A stretch of DNA of 45,898 bases from Glaciihabitans sp. dw_435 (GTDB lineage Bacteria; Actinomycetota; Actinomycetes; Actinomycetales; Microbacteriaceae). This document shows, piece by piece, positions 8,664 through 16,075 of this stretch. Both the position numbers and the translations under genes were made by a program. Each line of letters opens with the position of its first letter. The first letter of the stretch is position 1. Under the pieces are notes generated by a model that saw only the letters and a program-made list of their open reading frames with translations, was not told the origin of the DNA and did no database searches. The stretch is from contig NZ_JAAVUZ010000015.1 in NCBI RefSeq assembly GCF_018449675.1, positions 1 to 45,898 of the forward strand, written 5' to 3'.

Positions 8664-8714
8664 CCATCACCGCATGGCACCACGCCAGCCGGTGATACGC
8701 CAGGCAGCAGTAAC

Positions 8715-8750
8715 CGAAGGCCCGCACTCATTCCCGAGTGCGGGCCTTCG
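8715..8750. terminator. Bidirectional hairpin terminator
   Basis: Perfect 15-bp stem, CGAAGGCCCGCACTC (8715-8729) and its complement (8736-8750), with a 6-nt loop, between two converging genes. The 3' end and stop of the minus-strand DUF1801 gene lie inside the stem. Confidence 0.85.
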
Positions 8751-9120
8751 TTGCGCTACGCGGGGTCGACGGACTCGCGGCGAAGGGAAACGATGCCCGG
8801 GCCATCCGCTCAATCAGGTCGTAGTCGATCGCCGGATACGGGAAGTTCACCGAATCCTTGGCTGCGCGGTACGGGGCGATGTCGAGCTCGAAGGCCTCGT
8901 CCATGCGCGGTACGGGGTAGAGGCCAACGTGCTTTTTCCAGGCGGCGTAGTGAATCGCGTAACTGCCGCCCAGCATGACGGCTGGCATGTCGTAACGGAT
9001 CTTTTCCTCGGCGCCGGGAACGGCCAGGAGCAAGCGCTTTCGGACCTCGCGCAGGATGTGCTGCACGTCCTCGGGGAATGAGTCGATGTACTCGTCAACG
9101 TTCGCGTAGGTGTCAGCCAC
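8728..9120 (-). CDS. DUF1801 (YdhG-like) domain protein
   Basis: A 130-aa small cytosolic protein matching the DUF1801/YdhG family: an N-terminal helical segment (VDEYIDSFPEDVQHILREVRK), then PGAEEKIRYDMPAV and a beta-rich part with HYAAWKKHVGLYP. The fold resembles a mixed alpha-beta chaperone-like fold, and the biochemical function is unknown. The GTG start is well supported by AGGAGG six bases upstream. The last residues (SATKARTRE) are encoded within the terminator hairpin. Confidence 0.85.
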   Translation of the reverse strand: MADTYANVDEYIDSFPEDVQHILREVRKRLLLAVPGAEEKIRYDMPAVMLGGSYAIHYAAWKKHVGLYPVPRMDEAFELDIAPYRAAKDSVNFPYPAIDYDLIERMARASFPFAASPSTPRSATKARTRE

Positions 9121-9215
9121 GATGCCCTCCTGTGAGTCAGGCTAGTCCGGGTCCCCGGCCAGGGCTCAACCCCTCTGTGCGAATCGCAGCCACTTTTGGA
9201 TGCGCGGGCCCGGCG

Positions 9216-9590
9216 CTATTGGTTGTAGGTGGGAGAGTCGGCGTCGTAGTCGGGGCCCATGATCGCCCGAACCCGCCGCACTTTCTCGGGATCCGACAGG
9301 TGGTCTGCAACAGAGCCAGGCTGATCCGGACCGAATCCACTCACTCTGACCCATGTCACCCAACGGGCATCGCCTGCCGAGTACGAGACCTCGCAATAGA
9401 TCGTGTACTGGTCCGGAGATTGGCTCTCGGCCCACGTCTCAACCTCGCGGAGATCCCGCGCGTCGAGCACGCGCCGTGTCTCAACACCGAGGTAATCCTT
9501 GACGGTCCAGAACTCGACCATGTAAGTCGGGTGAGATTCGACGCCACCGTCGCCTTCGTCATCGGCAAAGGTGTGCTCTTCGACTCGCAT
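9216..9590 (-). CDS. Hypothetical protein
   Basis: A 124-aa acidic protein (MRVEEHTFADDEGDGG at the N-terminus), probably soluble, with a central aromatic segment (MVEFWTVKDYLGVETRR) and a C-terminal PDYDADSPTYNQ. I do not recognise a family. Frame and codon usage fit a real gene, and it continues the minus-strand run after the AraC and VOC genes with a 40-nt gap. No signal peptide or membrane helix is visible. Confidence 0.65.
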   Translation of the reverse strand: MRVEEHTFADDEGDGGVESHPTYMVEFWTVKDYLGVETRRVLDARDLREVETWAESQSPDQYTIYCEVSYSAGDARWVTWVRVSGFGPDQPGSVADHLSDPEKVRRVRAIMGPDYDADSPTYNQ

Positions 9591-9630
9591 GGCTCAGTGA
9601 AGCACAGCAGCCAGCGGCATTTGCTCCGGG

Positions 9631-10041
9631 CTACGCGGCGGACGCCTGCGAGATGCGCACCATGTTGCCCGAGGGGTCGCGGAATGCGCAGTCCTTCGGA
9701 CCCCACGGCTGGTCGATCGGTTCCTGCAGAACCTCGGCGCCCGTCGAGAGCACCTTGTCGAACGCGGCATCCACGTCTCCGGAGCTGAAGACCAGCATGG
9801 GCAGCACACCCTTGACCATGAGCTCTTGGAGCGCGTCGCCGTCGGCCTGCGACCGGCCGGCATGCGGCTCCGAGATCACGATGGCGAGGCCGGGTTGCGT
9901 CGGGCTTCCCAGCGTCACCCAGCGATAGCCATTGGATGCCACGTCGTTCTGCACCTCGAGACCGAGGCCATCTCGGTAGAAGGGCAGGGACTCATCCACG
10001 TCGTTGACGGTGATGTTGCGGTACTGGAGATTTATGCTCAT
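9631..10041 (-). CDS. VOC (glyoxalase/bleomycin-resistance fold) protein
   Basis: A 136-aa vicinal-oxygen-chelate protein with two beta-alpha-beta-beta-beta modules. It begins with YRNITVNDVDESLPFYRDGLGLEV and ends with the family signature AFRDPSGNMVRI. A Glu metal ligand position is plausible near residue 105, but metal binding cannot be assigned. The AraC-type regulator is 9 nt upstream on the same strand, so the two are almost certainly co-transcribed. This pairing is common in actinobacteria. The substrate is unknown. Confidence 0.85.
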   Translation of the reverse strand: MSINLQYRNITVNDVDESLPFYRDGLGLEVQNDVASNGYRWVTLGSPTQPGLAIVISEPHAGRSQADGDALQELMVKGVLPMLVFSSGDVDAAFDKVLSTGAEVLQEPIDQPWGPKDCAFRDPSGNMVRISQASAA

Positions 10042-10050
10042 GCGTCCACG

Positions 10051-10521
10051 TTAGGAAACGGGGACGAGGTCCGCTTCTTCGATCCTGCTCGGTTGCGCTC
10101 GGGTCTGCTGCGCTGGCGCCTGTTGCGCTCGGGCGGGTCGGGTGCGGAGCTTGGCCACACACGCGGGCATGGCGTCGACGGCGTGGTGATCCATCGCGCG
10201 GTAGGCGCTCGGGGTCACGCCGACGATCTCGGTAAACCGCGAGCTGAAGGATCCGAGCGAGGTGGACCCCACCTCCATGCAGGCGTCGGTCACCGACATC
10301 CCGAACCGAAGCAGTGCCATGGCACGTTCGATGCGCCGCGTCATCAGGTAGCTGTAGGGGGTCTCGCCGTAGGCCGCGCGAAATTGGCGCGAGAAGTGCG
10401 CCGGAGACATAAAAGCTCGACGTGCCATGGTCGGCACGTCGAGCGGTTTCGCGTAGTCGCGATCGATGAGGTCCCGCGCGCGTCGCAGCGATGCGAGTGC
10501 GGCGAGGTCCTGCGGGAGCAT
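10051..10521 (-). CDS. AraC-family transcriptional regulator
   Basis: A 156-aa regulator consisting of the AraC/XylS double helix-turn-helix DNA-binding domain (about residues 8-108) with no N-terminal ligand-binding domain. HTH1 is around VPTMARRAFMSPAHFSRQFRAAYG and HTH2 around VTDACMEVGSTSLGSFSSRFTEIVGVTPSAYR. The C-terminal 45 residues are a low-complexity Ala/Gln/Arg tail. It precedes the VOC gene by 9 nt and probably controls that small operon. Confidence 0.88.
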   Translation of the reverse strand: MLPQDLAALASLRRARDLIDRDYAKPLDVPTMARRAFMSPAHFSRQFRAAYGETPYSYLMTRRIERAMALLRFGMSVTDACMEVGSTSLGSFSSRFTEIVGVTPSAYRAMDHHAVDAMPACVAKLRTRPARAQQAPAQQTRAQPSRIEEADLVPVS

Positions 10522-10561
10522 GCGATGAGGCTACACCGCACGCCTGCCCGCGGAACAGGCG

Positions 10562-10786
10562 TTACGCGGTGGGGAATTCGTAGGTGGCGCCGTTGCCGAA
10601 ACGCTCAGTGAGAGCGAAATCGAAGTCGGCGTCGGAGATGTCGAAGATGCCGTGTTCGGCAGCATTCGAGCGGATGGCGGCGAGCTCACGGGCTCGCGAG
10701 TAGAACATCGGGTCGGTGGCGAGAAGTGCGTAGCCGCCGACGATGAACTCGACGTTTTGGCGTGAAAGGGTATTCGTGTAAGTCAT
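10562..10786 (-). CDS. Small hypothetical protein (74 aa)
   Basis: A 74-residue ORF with good third-position GC and an ATG start; its ribosome site is weak. The sequence alternates amphipathic helix (FYSRARELAAIRSNAAEHGIF) with an acidic DISDADFDFAL segment and ends GNGATYEFPTA. No family is recognised and there is no membrane segment. It is monocistronic, followed by a 40-nt gap and the AraC gene on the same strand. Confidence 0.6.
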   Translation of the reverse strand: MTYTNTLSRQNVEFIVGGYALLATDPMFYSRARELAAIRSNAAEHGIFDISDADFDFALTERFGNGATYEFPTA

Positions 10787-11390
10787 TGCTGTAGTGCTTT
10801 CGTTTAGTGGCGCTGATTCGCAGCGCAGTATCGCGGCGAAAATGCCGCAGGCGAGCCATCGATACTCGATCGAGCTGGATGGCTTCGAGTTGTGTGCCGA
10901 CGGTGTCGGCGGGGTTTCGCGCTGTCTGCTCTGATTTCAGCGGGCGCTTCTGGAAGAAATCCGGTGCGCGGCATTCACAGGGGAATGGCGTCCAGAACAG
11001 ATTTCTCGATGTCCAGTGCCTTCAGCATACGCTATTTCGGCCACACGTGTTGTGAAACGTACAAAGTGACCGGTCGGTCGGTCTCGGAATCCTCCAAACC
11101 GGGGCGACGCGGCCCGCCAAGCCTTTGCTGCCCGGCCAACTGCGTGCCACCTGCTCTCCGGCCGTTTCACCTGCCCCGCGCCAGCCCCGCGCCGGCTGTT
11201 TCGCCAGCCCCGCGCCTGCCCCGCGCCAGATTAGGAACTTTTGGACGAATTGACCCAGCTGCGGAGCCTGGGTCGCTCGAGAGGCGAAAACTCCGCATGT
11301 GGAGAAGCGGGGGTGCGGCGCCGGGGTCGGAAACAGCCGCCGGGGCGTGGAGGGGGCCGCGCCGACGGACGGACAGTGGATGCCCCGGGG
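10787..11390. other. Long intergenic region without a recognised gene
   Basis: About 600 bp upstream of the 74-aa gene and downstream of the PRISE-type SDR. It contains an ACACGTGT palindrome near 11043, a GGTCGGTCGGTC run near 11082-11094, and four CCCCGCGCC units in 11173-11231. ORFs here have poor codon bias. Nothing functional can be assigned. Confidence 0.5.
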
Positions 11391-12491
11391 CTACGGAATC
11401 ATGCGGGCTGCGCGGTACCTCGCGAAGAGGTCCGCAAACGCCTGCTCGGTGCGACGGAATCCCAGGAACCCGGCCACCCGGCTCTTACCCATGTCGGTGA
11501 CGACCTCCATCTCGCGGCCGAGGTCGGCGTCGGTGTGCCACCACGACGCGATGCGTCCGAGGTCGGGCTCGACCAGTCCGTTGCGCTCGACGATCGTGGC
11601 CCAGACTCCCTCGAGCCCGGCCATCTGCTGCTCGAGCGGACGCGGCTCGGTGTCGAATCCCTCGACGAGCGCAGGGTCGATGCCGAGGTGCGCGGCGAGG
11701 CGCGGCCACATCCAGCGCCAGCGGAAGACATCGCCGTTGACGATGTTGAACGGCTCGTTGGCTCCGGCCGGATCGGTCGCGGCCCAGATCATCTGCTCGG
11801 CGAGGATGCCGGCGTCGGTCATGTCGGTGAGGCCGTTCCACTGCGCCTCGCTGCCGGGGAAGATGAACGGACGGCCAAGCTCTTTGGTGATCGCGGCCTG
11901 CGCGGCGATCGTGAGGCCCATGTTCATGGCGTTGCCCACGGCGTAGCCGATCACGGTGTGGGAGCGATGCACCGACCACGTGAAGTCCTGCCGCTCGGCG
12001 GCCGCGAACAGCTCGTCCTCCTGCGCGTAGTAGAAATTGGGGGTGTCGAGGCGCGGCTCCTCCTCGTGGAACGGGGTATCAGGCATCTCGCCCGCGGCGT
12101 ATGCCTCGAACGGGCCGAGGTAGTGCTTGAGCCCGGTCACCAGTGCGACGTGCTGCACCGGTGCGTGGTCGAGCGCGGCGAGAAGGTCCCGCACCATTCC
12201 GGCGTTGACCTCGATGTTCTCGGCCTCGGTGGCGCGGCGCGACCAGGCGGTGAAGAACACGTGCGTGGGCTTGGCCTCGGCGAGCGCGGTGCGCAGGCTG
12301 TCGGGGCTGAGCAGATCCGCGGCGATGCCGGTGACGCCGGGCGAGGAGACCGCGGAGCGCGACAGCCCGATGACGCTCCAGCCGTCCGTCACGAGCTGCT
12401 CGATCAGTGCGCCGCCGGTGATGCCGCTGGCGCCGACCACGAGGGCGGTGCCGGTTTCGGACGGATGGGCCAGGTGATTGCCGTTACTCAT
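11391..12491 (-). CDS. PRISE-type SDR (progesterone 5-beta-reductase/iridoid synthase-like)
   Basis: A 366-aa NAD(P)H-dependent short-chain dehydrogenase of the atypical PRISE group. The dinucleotide motif is GASGITGG near the N-terminus (TALVVGASGITGGALIEQL). The group-specific segments FFTAWSRR, GLKHYLGPFEAY and the active-site NFYYAQEDEL, which replaces YxxxK, are all present. These enzymes reduce activated C=C bonds of enones or steroids; the substrate here is unknown. The ATG at 12491 was chosen because it places the Rossmann motif about 18 residues from the start. The ORF extends upstream and no clear ribosome site decides it. Confidence 0.85.
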   Translation of the reverse strand: MSNGNHLAHPSETGTALVVGASGITGGALIEQLVTDGWSVIGLSRSAVSSPGVTGIAADLLSPDSLRTALAEAKPTHVFFTAWSRRATEAENIEVNAGMVRDLLAALDHAPVQHVALVTGLKHYLGPFEAYAAGEMPDTPFHEEEPRLDTPNFYYAQEDELFAAAERQDFTWSVHRSHTVIGYAVGNAMNMGLTIAAQAAITKELGRPFIFPGSEAQWNGLTDMTDAGILAEQMIWAATDPAGANEPFNIVNGDVFRWRWMWPRLAAHLGIDPALVEGFDTEPRPLEQQMAGLEGVWATIVERNGLVEPDLGRIASWWHTDADLGREMEVVTDMGKSRVAGFLGFRRTEQAFADLFARYRAARMIP

Positions 12492-12575
12492 TAGGAGTAC
12501 AAGGCGCGCGCGTGGCGATGCATTCCGCCCGGGGCATCCACTCAGGCGATGCGCAGCCAAGCCGCACGTGACAGC

Positions 12576-13172
12576 TCAGAAGTCGATGCGCATCACCACG
12601 CGGCGCGGGGACGGGTGGCTCACCTCGGCGAAGCCGGCCGCCTCGAAGACGCTGCGGCTGCCGACGTAGAGCTCACCCCAGGTGATGTTCTTGCCGGGTT
12701 CGGTGATCATCGCGTAGCCCTCGAGGGCACGCGCGCCGCGGGAGCGGGCGAAGTCCACGGTGGCCGCGGCGAGCGCCCTGCTGATGCCGCGGTGACGATA
12801 GCCGACGCGGGTGACGAAGCAGCTGACCGTCCAGACACCGTCGTCGAGCGGGTCCTCGTCGCGATTGAGCCACGGGATGCGCGTGCGCTGCAGCCGCACG
12901 TAGACGACCCGGGGTTCGACCGCGCACCAGCCGACCGGCTCGCCGCCTAGGTAGGCGACGAGTCCCGTCGTGGCGCGGGCCCGCGGGTGATCGCACGCGG
13001 TCTGCTCGCGGAAGCGCTCCGCGCGCTCCTCGGGCGGCACGGACCGCCAGTCGTGGTGCGGGATCTTGAACCACTGGCACTGGCAATCGGCCGCCGCCCC
13101 GCGCTGGCCGAAGATGGTGGTGAGGTCCTCCCAGGAGGCCTCGTTCGCGGGGACGATGGATGTGACGTGCAC
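12576..13172 (-). CDS. GNAT-family N-acetyltransferase
   Basis: An N-acetyltransferase of the GNAT fold, about 198 aa, using acetyl-CoA. The acetyl-CoA loop is visible as VGYRHRGISRALAAATVDFAR, preceded by the beta-strand WTVSCFVTRV. A Cys-rich CQCQWF segment near the N-terminus and the KNITWGELYVGSRSVFEAAGF ending are typical of an actinobacterial GNAT subgroup. The start is uncertain: GTG at 13172 is preceded by GGAGAG, and the open frame continues to an ATG at 13244. The gene diverges from the HTH/PIN pair. Substrate unknown. Confidence 0.82.
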   Translation of the reverse strand: MHVTSIVPANEASWEDLTTIFGQRGAAADCQCQWFKIPHHDWRSVPPEERAERFREQTACDHPRARATTGLVAYLGGEPVGWCAVEPRVVYVRLQRTRIPWLNRDEDPLDDGVWTVSCFVTRVGYRHRGISRALAAATVDFARSRGARALEGYAMITEPGKNITWGELYVGSRSVFEAAGFAEVSHPSPRRVVMRIDF

Positions 13173-13241
13173 CTCTCCATCTTGAATCGTCGCGGACTCC
13201 CCGGCTACCCGTCCGCACCGCGAACTTACTAACACCCATTG

Positions 13242-13269
13242 CACTTACAAGTGAAACCACTAACGTTAG
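13242..13269. promoter_or_regulatory. Paired palindromes upstream of the HTH/PIN pair
   Basis: CACTT-AC-AAGTG (13242-13253) and CTAACGTTAG (13260-13269) lie 46-74 bp before the HTH gene start. They are candidate autoregulatory operators of the toxin-antitoxin-like operon, or sites shared with the divergent GNAT gene. Confidence 0.4.
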
Positions 13270-13315
13270 GACTATTCGACACACTAAGAACCGATACGAA
13301 AGAACTGGCATCGTC

Positions 13316-13756
13316 ATGACTACGACCCTGCTCAATAGAGAAACTGTAATTGTCACCGAAGAACTGCGAGCTGAGGCAGCTGGGCTTATCGACGACGCGT
13401 GCGACGAGCCGCTAGAGAGACTGTTAGTCTCCGTCGGTGGTGCAGCAGTCGAAATCCCGGCGGCGCTCTCGAGCTTCCTCGTGGCAGTTATCGAACGTGC
13501 TGCCGAAGGCGGCACCATGACGTTAATGTCCACGCCTGAGGAACTCACTACGACCGCGGCCGCTGACATGCTCGGAGTCTCGCGTCCCACGCTTATGAAG
13601 CTCATTGAAGCGGGTGAGATTCGATCTCACAAAGTGGGATCGCACTCACGGCTCAGGTCAGCCGACGTGCTCGAGTTGAGGACAAAGCGTGCTGCTGCAC
13701 GCAAGATTGCCTTCGAAAAGTTGCGCGAACTGGAAGAGGAAGTCGGAGAAGTCTGA
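13316..13756 (+). CDS. Excisionase-type HTH protein, probable antitoxin
   Basis: A 146-aa protein whose C-terminal half (about 78-125) is an excisionase/MerR-like winged helix-turn-helix: TTTAAADMLGVSRPTLMKLIEAGEIRSHKVGSHSRLRSADVLEL. The N-terminal 70 residues form an acidic helical region of unknown family, and the C-terminus is a charged helix. A PIN-domain gene follows after 21 nt on the same strand, a common type II toxin-antitoxin order, so this is likely the DNA-binding antitoxin and autorepressor. Codon use is less GC-biased than in the flanking genes. Confidence 0.8.
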   Translation: MTTTLLNRETVIVTEELRAEAAGLIDDACDEPLERLLVSVGGAAVEIPAALSSFLVAVIERAAEGGTMTLMSTPEELTTTAAADMLGVSRPTLMKLIEAGEIRSHKVGSHSRLRSADVLELRTKRAAARKIAFEKLRELEEEVGEV

Positions 13757-13777
13757 CCTCCGTCGTAAGGTACATCT

Positions 13778-14440
13778 GTGGCACAGAGAATATTCATAGA
13801 CGCGAACATTCTCTTTAGTCGCACTTTGCGGGACTGGACCTTCATGCTCCATAACCAGGTCGGCACTATGTTCCAGCTTCATACCACGCACGATGTCATC
13901 GCCGAAGCGCTCTATCGACTGCGACGCAAGAACCCGGAATGGAACGGGAGCGTCACTGCGCGTCTTCACGACATTTTCGTGGAAAACGTCGATGAGGTAC
14001 TCGGCGAATTCGACGCCTCCATCGACTTCGACGGCTCAGACGCCAACGACCGACATGTGCACGCGGCTGCAGTTCACTGCAAGGCCGATATCTTGCTGAC
14101 TAACGATGGTGGTTTTTCGACTCTCGCAGGGAATGTCGACCTCAGTTATTCGGTGTATTCGGCCGACGATTTTTTCGTGCTTATCGACGACTCCGCTGCG
14201 CTGAGCGTGCGAGCGGTCGTCGATGAGCAACGCGCATATTGGTCTCGTCGGGCCACAGCCGGCGAAACTCCAATGGGTTTGGTGGAGGCGCTCACCAAGA
14301 GTGGTTGCCCAGCATTTGCTGCTCGGGTTCATGAACATCTGAGGGTTCTCAGCGGGCCGACTGCTCGGGGGGATTTCAACTCAGGTGTCCGCGGCTCGTC
14401 TTACGAAGCGGACCGGCCTAATTCAGTCCGCTCCGCTTAG
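13778..14440 (+). CDS. PIN-domain protein, probable toxin ribonuclease
   Basis: A 220-aa protein with a PIN-like nuclease fold. Acidic residues are in the expected places: Asp8 in FIDANILFSR, Glu43 in VIAEALYRLRR, Asp91 in DANDRHVHAAA and Asp110 in ILLTNDGGF. It is longer than classical VapC (about 130 aa), with about 90 extra C-terminal residues. The start is GTG at 13778. It follows the HTH protein by 21 nt and its 3' end overlaps the convergent SnoaL-like gene by 4 nt. It probably cleaves RNA and is neutralised by the upstream protein (inference from family and order). Confidence 0.82.
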   Translation: MAQRIFIDANILFSRTLRDWTFMLHNQVGTMFQLHTTHDVIAEALYRLRRKNPEWNGSVTARLHDIFVENVDEVLGEFDASIDFDGSDANDRHVHAAAVHCKADILLTNDGGFSTLAGNVDLSYSVYSADDFFVLIDDSAALSVRAVVDEQRAYWSRRATAGETPMGLVEALTKSGCPAFAARVHEHLRVLSGPTARGDFNSGVRGSSYEADRPNSVRSA

Positions 14441-14904
14441 TCGTAGTCACCATTCCATCTTCGGAGTTTGTCGGGGTTGAGCACCACCCATACATCGCAC
14501 ACGAGTCGCGCCCGCACGTTGAGAATCACGATCGCGATGACCCGCCCGGCGTCGCGCACCACCAGCCCGGTGTGCCCGTTGACCGGGTGCTCGACGATCT
14601 CGACCTGGCTGCACGCTGCCGATGACCGAAGCAACAGCTCGGTGACGTCCCCCGCCCCGCGCACGGGGAACAGCTCGGTCGGCACCACCCCGCCGCCATC
14701 GGTCAGCGCGACGACGTCTGGCGCCATGAGGGCGGCCAGCCCCGGGGCATCCCGATCCGCCCACGCGCGGTGCATCGCGTGCACCGCATCCTCGTGATGC
14801 GCGAGCCTCAAGCCAGCAAGTTGGGCGGTGCGGATGACCCGGCGCCCCGCCAGCGCGAACGCCCGGCTCGTGCGGGGCGGTCGGTCCTCACGCCCGAAGC
14901 GCAC
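14437..14904 (-). CDS. Stand-alone SnoaL-like domain resembling the ECF41 C-terminal extension
   Basis: A 155-aa NTF2/SnoaL-like protein. From about residue 38 it reads like the C-terminal regulatory extension of ECF41/SigJ sigma factors: AVHAMHRAWADRDAPGLAALMAPDVVALTDGGG, then GLVVRDAGRVIAIVILNV, then VLNPDKLRRW. The DGGG and NPDKL signatures of that extension are both intact here. It carries no sigma2 or sigma4 region. Its GTG start lies inside the last codons of the sigma gene (17-nt overlap), so the two are translationally coupled. A trans-acting modulator of the upstream sigma factor is the natural hypothesis; a decayed second sigma gene that lost its N-terminus is the alternative. Confidence 0.78.
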   Translation of the reverse strand: MRFGREDRPPRTSRAFALAGRRVIRTAQLAGLRLAHHEDAVHAMHRAWADRDAPGLAALMAPDVVALTDGGGVVPTELFPVRGAGDVTELLLRSSAACSQVEIVEHPVNGHTGLVVRDAGRVIAIVILNVRARLVCDVWVVLNPDKLRRWNGDYD

Positions 14905-15901
14905 TGACGGCGGCGATCTTCGGCGGGCTCATCATCCAGAGCAGCTGGTCGATGCCCTCGGAGGCGGACACGGCCAGCACGGCGTAGGCCTCACCATCGC
15001 GGGAGATGACGACCGAGGGCTGGCCGTTCGTCTCGATCCAGCGCAGCTCGGCGCCCGTCCAGAAGTGGGACGAGAAGGCGGCGACGAACTTCGCCACGCG
15101 CGTGCGCCCGATGATCGGGATGCGGGCGGCGAGCTTCACGCCGTTGCCGTCGGAGTAGCTGACGACATCGGCCGCGAACAGGTTCTCGAGCGCGGTGAGA
15201 TCCCCCGACTGCGCCGCGGTGAGGAATGCGGCGAGCAGGCGACGCTGTTCTGCCGTGGTCGCCGGCGCGCGCCGCTCGGCCGCGAGGTGCTTGCGCGCAC
15301 GGCTGACCAGCTGGCGCACCGCGGGTTCCGACAGCCGCACGATCTCGGCGATGGACGAGTATGCGTAGTCGAAGGCCTCGCGCAGCACGTAGGCGGCGCG
15401 TTCGGTGGGGGTGAGCTTCTCGAGCAGGATCAGCACCGCGAACTCAAGGGCCTCACCCCGCTCGGCACCGAGGGCCGGGTCGGCGCTGGTATCCACCGGC
15501 TCGGGAAGCCACGGCCCGATGTACGTCTCGTGGCGCGCCCGTGCGGACTGCGCGGCATTGATCGCCAGGCGCGTGCAGATGGTGGCGAGCAGCGCGGCCG
15601 GGCTCTCCACGACGCTGCGGTCGTACGCCTGCCAGCGCAGCCACACCTCCTGCACGATCTCCTCGGCCTCGGCAGCACTGCCGAGCATCCGGTAGGCGAT
15701 GCCGAACAGACGCGGGCGGGTGTCCTCGAAGATGACGAGCGCCCGGGCGAGCTCGGCCGGGTCGGCCGGTTCGTCGAGATCGGCCAGGTCTGCGCGCGCC
15801 GGGCCGACGAGCTCGGCCCGGTCTGCAAGGCCAGCGCTGACTGCGGCTGCCGGGATGGCGCGCTCCGGGTCATCCACTGTGGCTTCGTCGTTCGCACTCA
15901 T
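14888..15901 (-). CDS. ECF41-type RNA polymerase sigma factor
   Basis: A 337-aa extracytoplasmic-function sigma factor. After a 50-residue Ala/Asp-rich lead, sigma2 covers FEDTRPRLFGIAYRMLGSAAEAEEIVQEVWLRW and sigma4 covers ERAAYVLREAFDYAYSSIAEIVRLSEPAVRQLVSRARKHL. The linker contains the ECF41 WLPEP motif. The C-terminal SnoaL-like extension (about 210-337) is present, but its signatures are altered: DGNGVK instead of DGGGR, and SPPKI near the end instead of NPDKL. ECF41 factors are regulated by this extension rather than by an anti-sigma factor. A matching ECF41-like promoter lies upstream, and the next gene encodes a separate copy of the extension domain. Confidence 0.9.
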   Translation of the reverse strand: MSANDEATVDDPERAIPAAAVSAGLADRAELVGPARADLADLDEPADPAELARALVIFEDTRPRLFGIAYRMLGSAAEAEEIVQEVWLRWQAYDRSVVESPAALLATICTRLAINAAQSARARHETYIGPWLPEPVDTSADPALGAERGEALEFAVLILLEKLTPTERAAYVLREAFDYAYSSIAEIVRLSEPAVRQLVSRARKHLAAERRAPATTAEQRRLLAAFLTAAQSGDLTALENLFAADVVSYSDGNGVKLAARIPIIGRTRVAKFVAAFSSHFWTGAELRWIETNGQPSVVISRDGEAYAVLAVSASEGIDQLLWMMSPPKIAAVSALRA

Positions 15902-15966
15902 TCGGTGGCCTTTCGGTCCGGCATCGCGGGTCGGGATCAGGAATCAGAGAGCCGTTCACCTTATAA

Positions 15967-15993
15967 GACCGGATGCCCCGGGCGTTTGTGACG
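15967..15993 (-). promoter_or_regulatory. Candidate autoregulatory ECF41 promoter
   Basis: Read on the minus strand, CGTCACA (15993-15987) is followed after 16 nt by GGTC (15970-15967). The reported ECF41 consensus is TGTCACA and CGTC; each element here has one mismatch. It lies 66-92 bp before the sigma start codon. Confidence 0.5.
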
Positions 15994-16038
15994 GGATCGC
16001 GAAAGTTTTCTCGGATCGCGTCAATTCGTGGCATCCGC

Positions 16039-16069
16039 TTGACCTGTAGCGCACTACAGGTTGCAGGAT
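16039..16069 (+). promoter_or_regulatory. MerR-type promoter and operator
   Basis: TTGACC (16039-16044) and CAGGAT (16064-16069) are separated by the 19-bp spacer typical of MerR-controlled promoters. CCTGTAG-CGCA-CTACAGG (16043-16060) forms a perfect 7-bp-arm dyad between them. Transcription would start at about 16076, the A of the merR-type ATG, implying a leaderless message. Confidence 0.75.
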
Positions 16070-16075
16070 GAGCCC

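Noticed and set aside
11241-12494. A 417-codon plus-strand open frame
   Set aside because: It is antisense to the PRISE-type SDR, which has all its conserved motifs; the plus-strand product has no recognisable domain.
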